DNA from: Methanothermobacter sp049720995
GTDB lineage: Archaea; Methanobacteriota; Methanobacteria; Methanobacteriales; Methanothermobacteraceae
Assembly: GCF_049720995.1 (NCBI RefSeq)
Contig: NZ_JBNASF010000024.1
Coordinates: 1-23,755 of the forward strand
Length of the DNA stretch: 23,755 bases
Direction: 5' to 3'
Each line of letters opens with the position of its first letter. Position 1 is the stretch's first letter. Of this stretch, positions 22,470 through 23,755 are shown one piece after another. A model generated the notes under the pieces. It made no database searches. It was not told where the DNA came from and worked only from the letters and a program-made list of their open reading frames with translations. Position numbers and translations under genes: made by a program.

Positions 22470-23654
22470 ATGGTGACTGAAGTTGATGTCCTTGTGATTG
22501 GCGCTGGACCAGCCGGTTCAACAGCAGCGAAACACGCCGCCATGGGTGGGGCAAATGTACTCCTCATTGACAAGAAATCAGAGATAGGGGCACCAAAGAG
22601 GTGCGCCGAAGGGGTATCTGTTGGGGGCCTCGAGTCCCTTGGAATAGAACCAAACCCCCGCTGGATCACAAAGAAACTTGATGGTGTGCGTCTGGTCTCC
22701 CCCAACGGCACAGATGTATGGCTGACCTCAGATAAGGTGGAACTGCCAGAGGCAGGATACATACTTGAAAGGAAGGTCTTTGACAAGCACATGGCAATGG
22801 ACGCTGCGAGGGCAGGTTCAGGGATCATGGTGAAGACCCTTGCAACCGGGATGGAAAAGACAGATGATGGATACCTTGTCAGCGCAGAATGCATGGGCAG
22901 GGAGTTTGAGATAAAAGCCAGGATAGTTATTGCAGCCGACGGTCCCGAGTCAAGGGTTGCAAGGTGGGCCGGCCTAAACACAGCCACAAGACCCAAGGAC
23001 ATGGAATCAGCGGCCCAGTTCGAGATGGTCGGAGTGGAGATGGAGGATAATAACTGCATCGAATTCTACTTTGGAAGCGTGGCCCCAGGTGGATATGCCT
23101 GGATATTCCCAAAGGGGGATGATATCGCCAACGTGGGCCTTGGAGTTCTCTCAACAGAGACCGATAAGAGCGCCTATGAGCACCTGGTTGAATTTGTTGA
23201 GTCATGCCCCGCAACAAGGAACGCCCAGCCTGTTGAACTAAACATCGGCGGAGACCCTGTTGGTGGCATGCCAAAGAAACTTGTGGCCGACAGCCTCATG
23301 GTTGTGGGGGACGCTGCAGGTCAGGTGAACCCCCTCACAGGTGGAGGTATAATAAGCGGTATGACCGGCGGTATGCTGGCAGGAAGGGTTGCTGCTGCAG
23401 CGGTCAGTGAAGGTGATGTCAGCAAAAAGAGGCTCAGTGAGTATGAGAAGCTGTGCCGTGAGGAGATCGGGAAGGAGATAGACAAATACCTCAAGGTCAA
23501 GGACTACATGCTTACACTCAGTGACAGTGAACTTGATTCAATCGCAGAGGCATTCCAGGATGTCGAATTTGAGAAGGTGAGTACCACAGAACTTGTTAAG
23601 AAGCTCATAAAGGTCTCACCAAAGGCCCTCATTAAACTCGGCAAACTCTTCTAA
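22470..23654 (+). CDS. Geranylgeranyl reductase family flavoprotein (archaeal lipid saturation)
   Basis: FAD enzyme of the archaeal digeranylgeranylglycerophospholipid reductase type, which saturates the isoprenoid chains of membrane lipids. The 394-residue protein shows the FAD dinucleotide fold GAGPAG (11-16), the PKRCAEGVS region with C45 characteristic of the family, the AADGPESRVARW motif, and GDAAG (280-284) with NPLTGGGI. The start at ATG 22470 is supported by AGGTGAT six bases upstream; a GTG at 22461 overlaps the ferredoxin stop. Coupling with a ferredoxin gene fits the need for low-potential electrons. Other genes of the family exist, so exact substrate specificity is inferred. Confidence 0.92.
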   Translation: MVTEVDVLVIGAGPAGSTAAKHAAMGGANVLLIDKKSEIGAPKRCAEGVSVGGLESLGIEPNPRWITKKLDGVRLVSPNGTDVWLTSDKVELPEAGYILERKVFDKHMAMDAARAGSGIMVKTLATGMEKTDDGYLVSAECMGREFEIKARIVIAADGPESRVARWAGLNTATRPKDMESAAQFEMVGVEMEDNNCIEFYFGSVAPGGYAWIFPKGDDIANVGLGVLSTETDKSAYEHLVEFVESCPATRNAQPVELNIGGDPVGGMPKKLVADSLMVVGDAAGQVNPLTGGGIISGMTGGMLAGRVAAAAVSEGDVSKKRLSEYEKLCREEIGKEIDKYLKVKDYMLTLSDSELDSIAEAFQDVEFEKVSTTELVKKLIKVSPKALIKLGKLF

Positions 23655-23660
23655 TTTTTT
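23652..23660 (+). terminator. T-run at the end of the reductase gene
   Basis: The TAA stop is followed at once by a run of six T, a typical archaeal termination signal. A similar but shorter T-run occurs again 60 bp later as part of the direct repeat. Confidence 0.5.
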
Positions 23661-23755
23661 CCATTCAAGCACCAGCGAAGAACCCAGCAACTGAAACCCC
23701 ATCCTCTTTAATCTAATTTTCCATTCAAGCACCAGCGAAGAACCCAGCAACTGAA
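23655..23755 (+). repeat. Direct repeat with 60-bp period, cut by the window edge
   Basis: CCATTCAAGCACCAGCGAAG and the following AACCCAGCAACTGAA occur identically at 23661-23695 and 23721-23755, each preceded by a TAATTTT-type T-run. The intervening 25 bases are ACCCCATCCTCTTTAATC plus the T-run. The second copy reaches the last base of the window, so the right border and the copy number are unknown. The identical part (at least 39 bp) is longer, and the gap shorter, than in usual archaeal CRISPR arrays, so a tandem or minisatellite-like repeat is more likely. Confidence 0.85.

Noticed and set aside
23655..23755. CRISPR array
   Set aside because: Only two copies are seen, the identical part is at least 39 bp with a gap of about 21-25 bp, and no cas genes are in the window.

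Overview
The window is archaeal and very probably from a thermophilic hydrogenotrophic methanogen of the Methanothermobacter type. The support is sn-glycerol-1-phosphate dehydrogenase, CofC (coenzyme F420 synthesis), an archaeal-type prolyl-tRNA synthetase with a C-terminal zinc site, a short archaeal PurA, a geranylgeranyl-reductase-family flavoprotein, an F420-dependent sulfite reductase (Fsr) homologue, GGTGA-type ribosome binding sites and clear TATA boxes. Genus is inferred from gene content; no search was run.

Left, conserved part (1-12270). A NikR-type regulator lies divergent to a three-gene metal ABC importer (binding protein, ATPase, permease), followed by a small Sm-like protein. 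On the minus strand egsA, a UPF0179 Cys-rich protein and rpiA form a compact operon. Divergent from it, proS, a membrane-anchored protein, cofC and thiD form a plus-strand run. After thiD lies a decayed archaeal ATPase gene, then purA and a winged-helix/AAA+ ATPase on the minus strand.

Middle, accessory part (12270-17200). This stretch is visibly AT-richer in places and holds many broken genes: a two-domain HhH / PD-(D/E)XK-like protein with a possible 5' frameshift, an unrecognised multiply frameshifted gene, two tandem FxLYD-like membrane proteins, a possible remnant of an MFS exporter, a NikR paralogue that has lost two of four metal ligands, and a split NAD(P)H-dehydrogenase-like flavoprotein gene.

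Right part (17200-23755). A membrane protein and a HisKA_2-type histidine kinase overlap on the minus strand. Divergent from them is a PadR-type repressor gene whose promoter carries a 31-bp near-perfect palindrome. It is translationally coupled to Fsr, which is fused at its N-terminus to a HAAS/DUF1700-like domain and is interrupted by a single in-frame TAG replacing a conserved glutamine. A lipoprotein, a 2[4Fe-4S] ferredoxin and a geranylgeranyl reductase follow. The window ends inside a direct repeat with an exact 60-bp period.

The strongest leads are the HAAS-Fsr fusion with its amber codon and PadR operator, the HhH/nuclease-like protein, the two contrasting NikR paralogues, and the three decayed genes hidden in apparently empty DNA.
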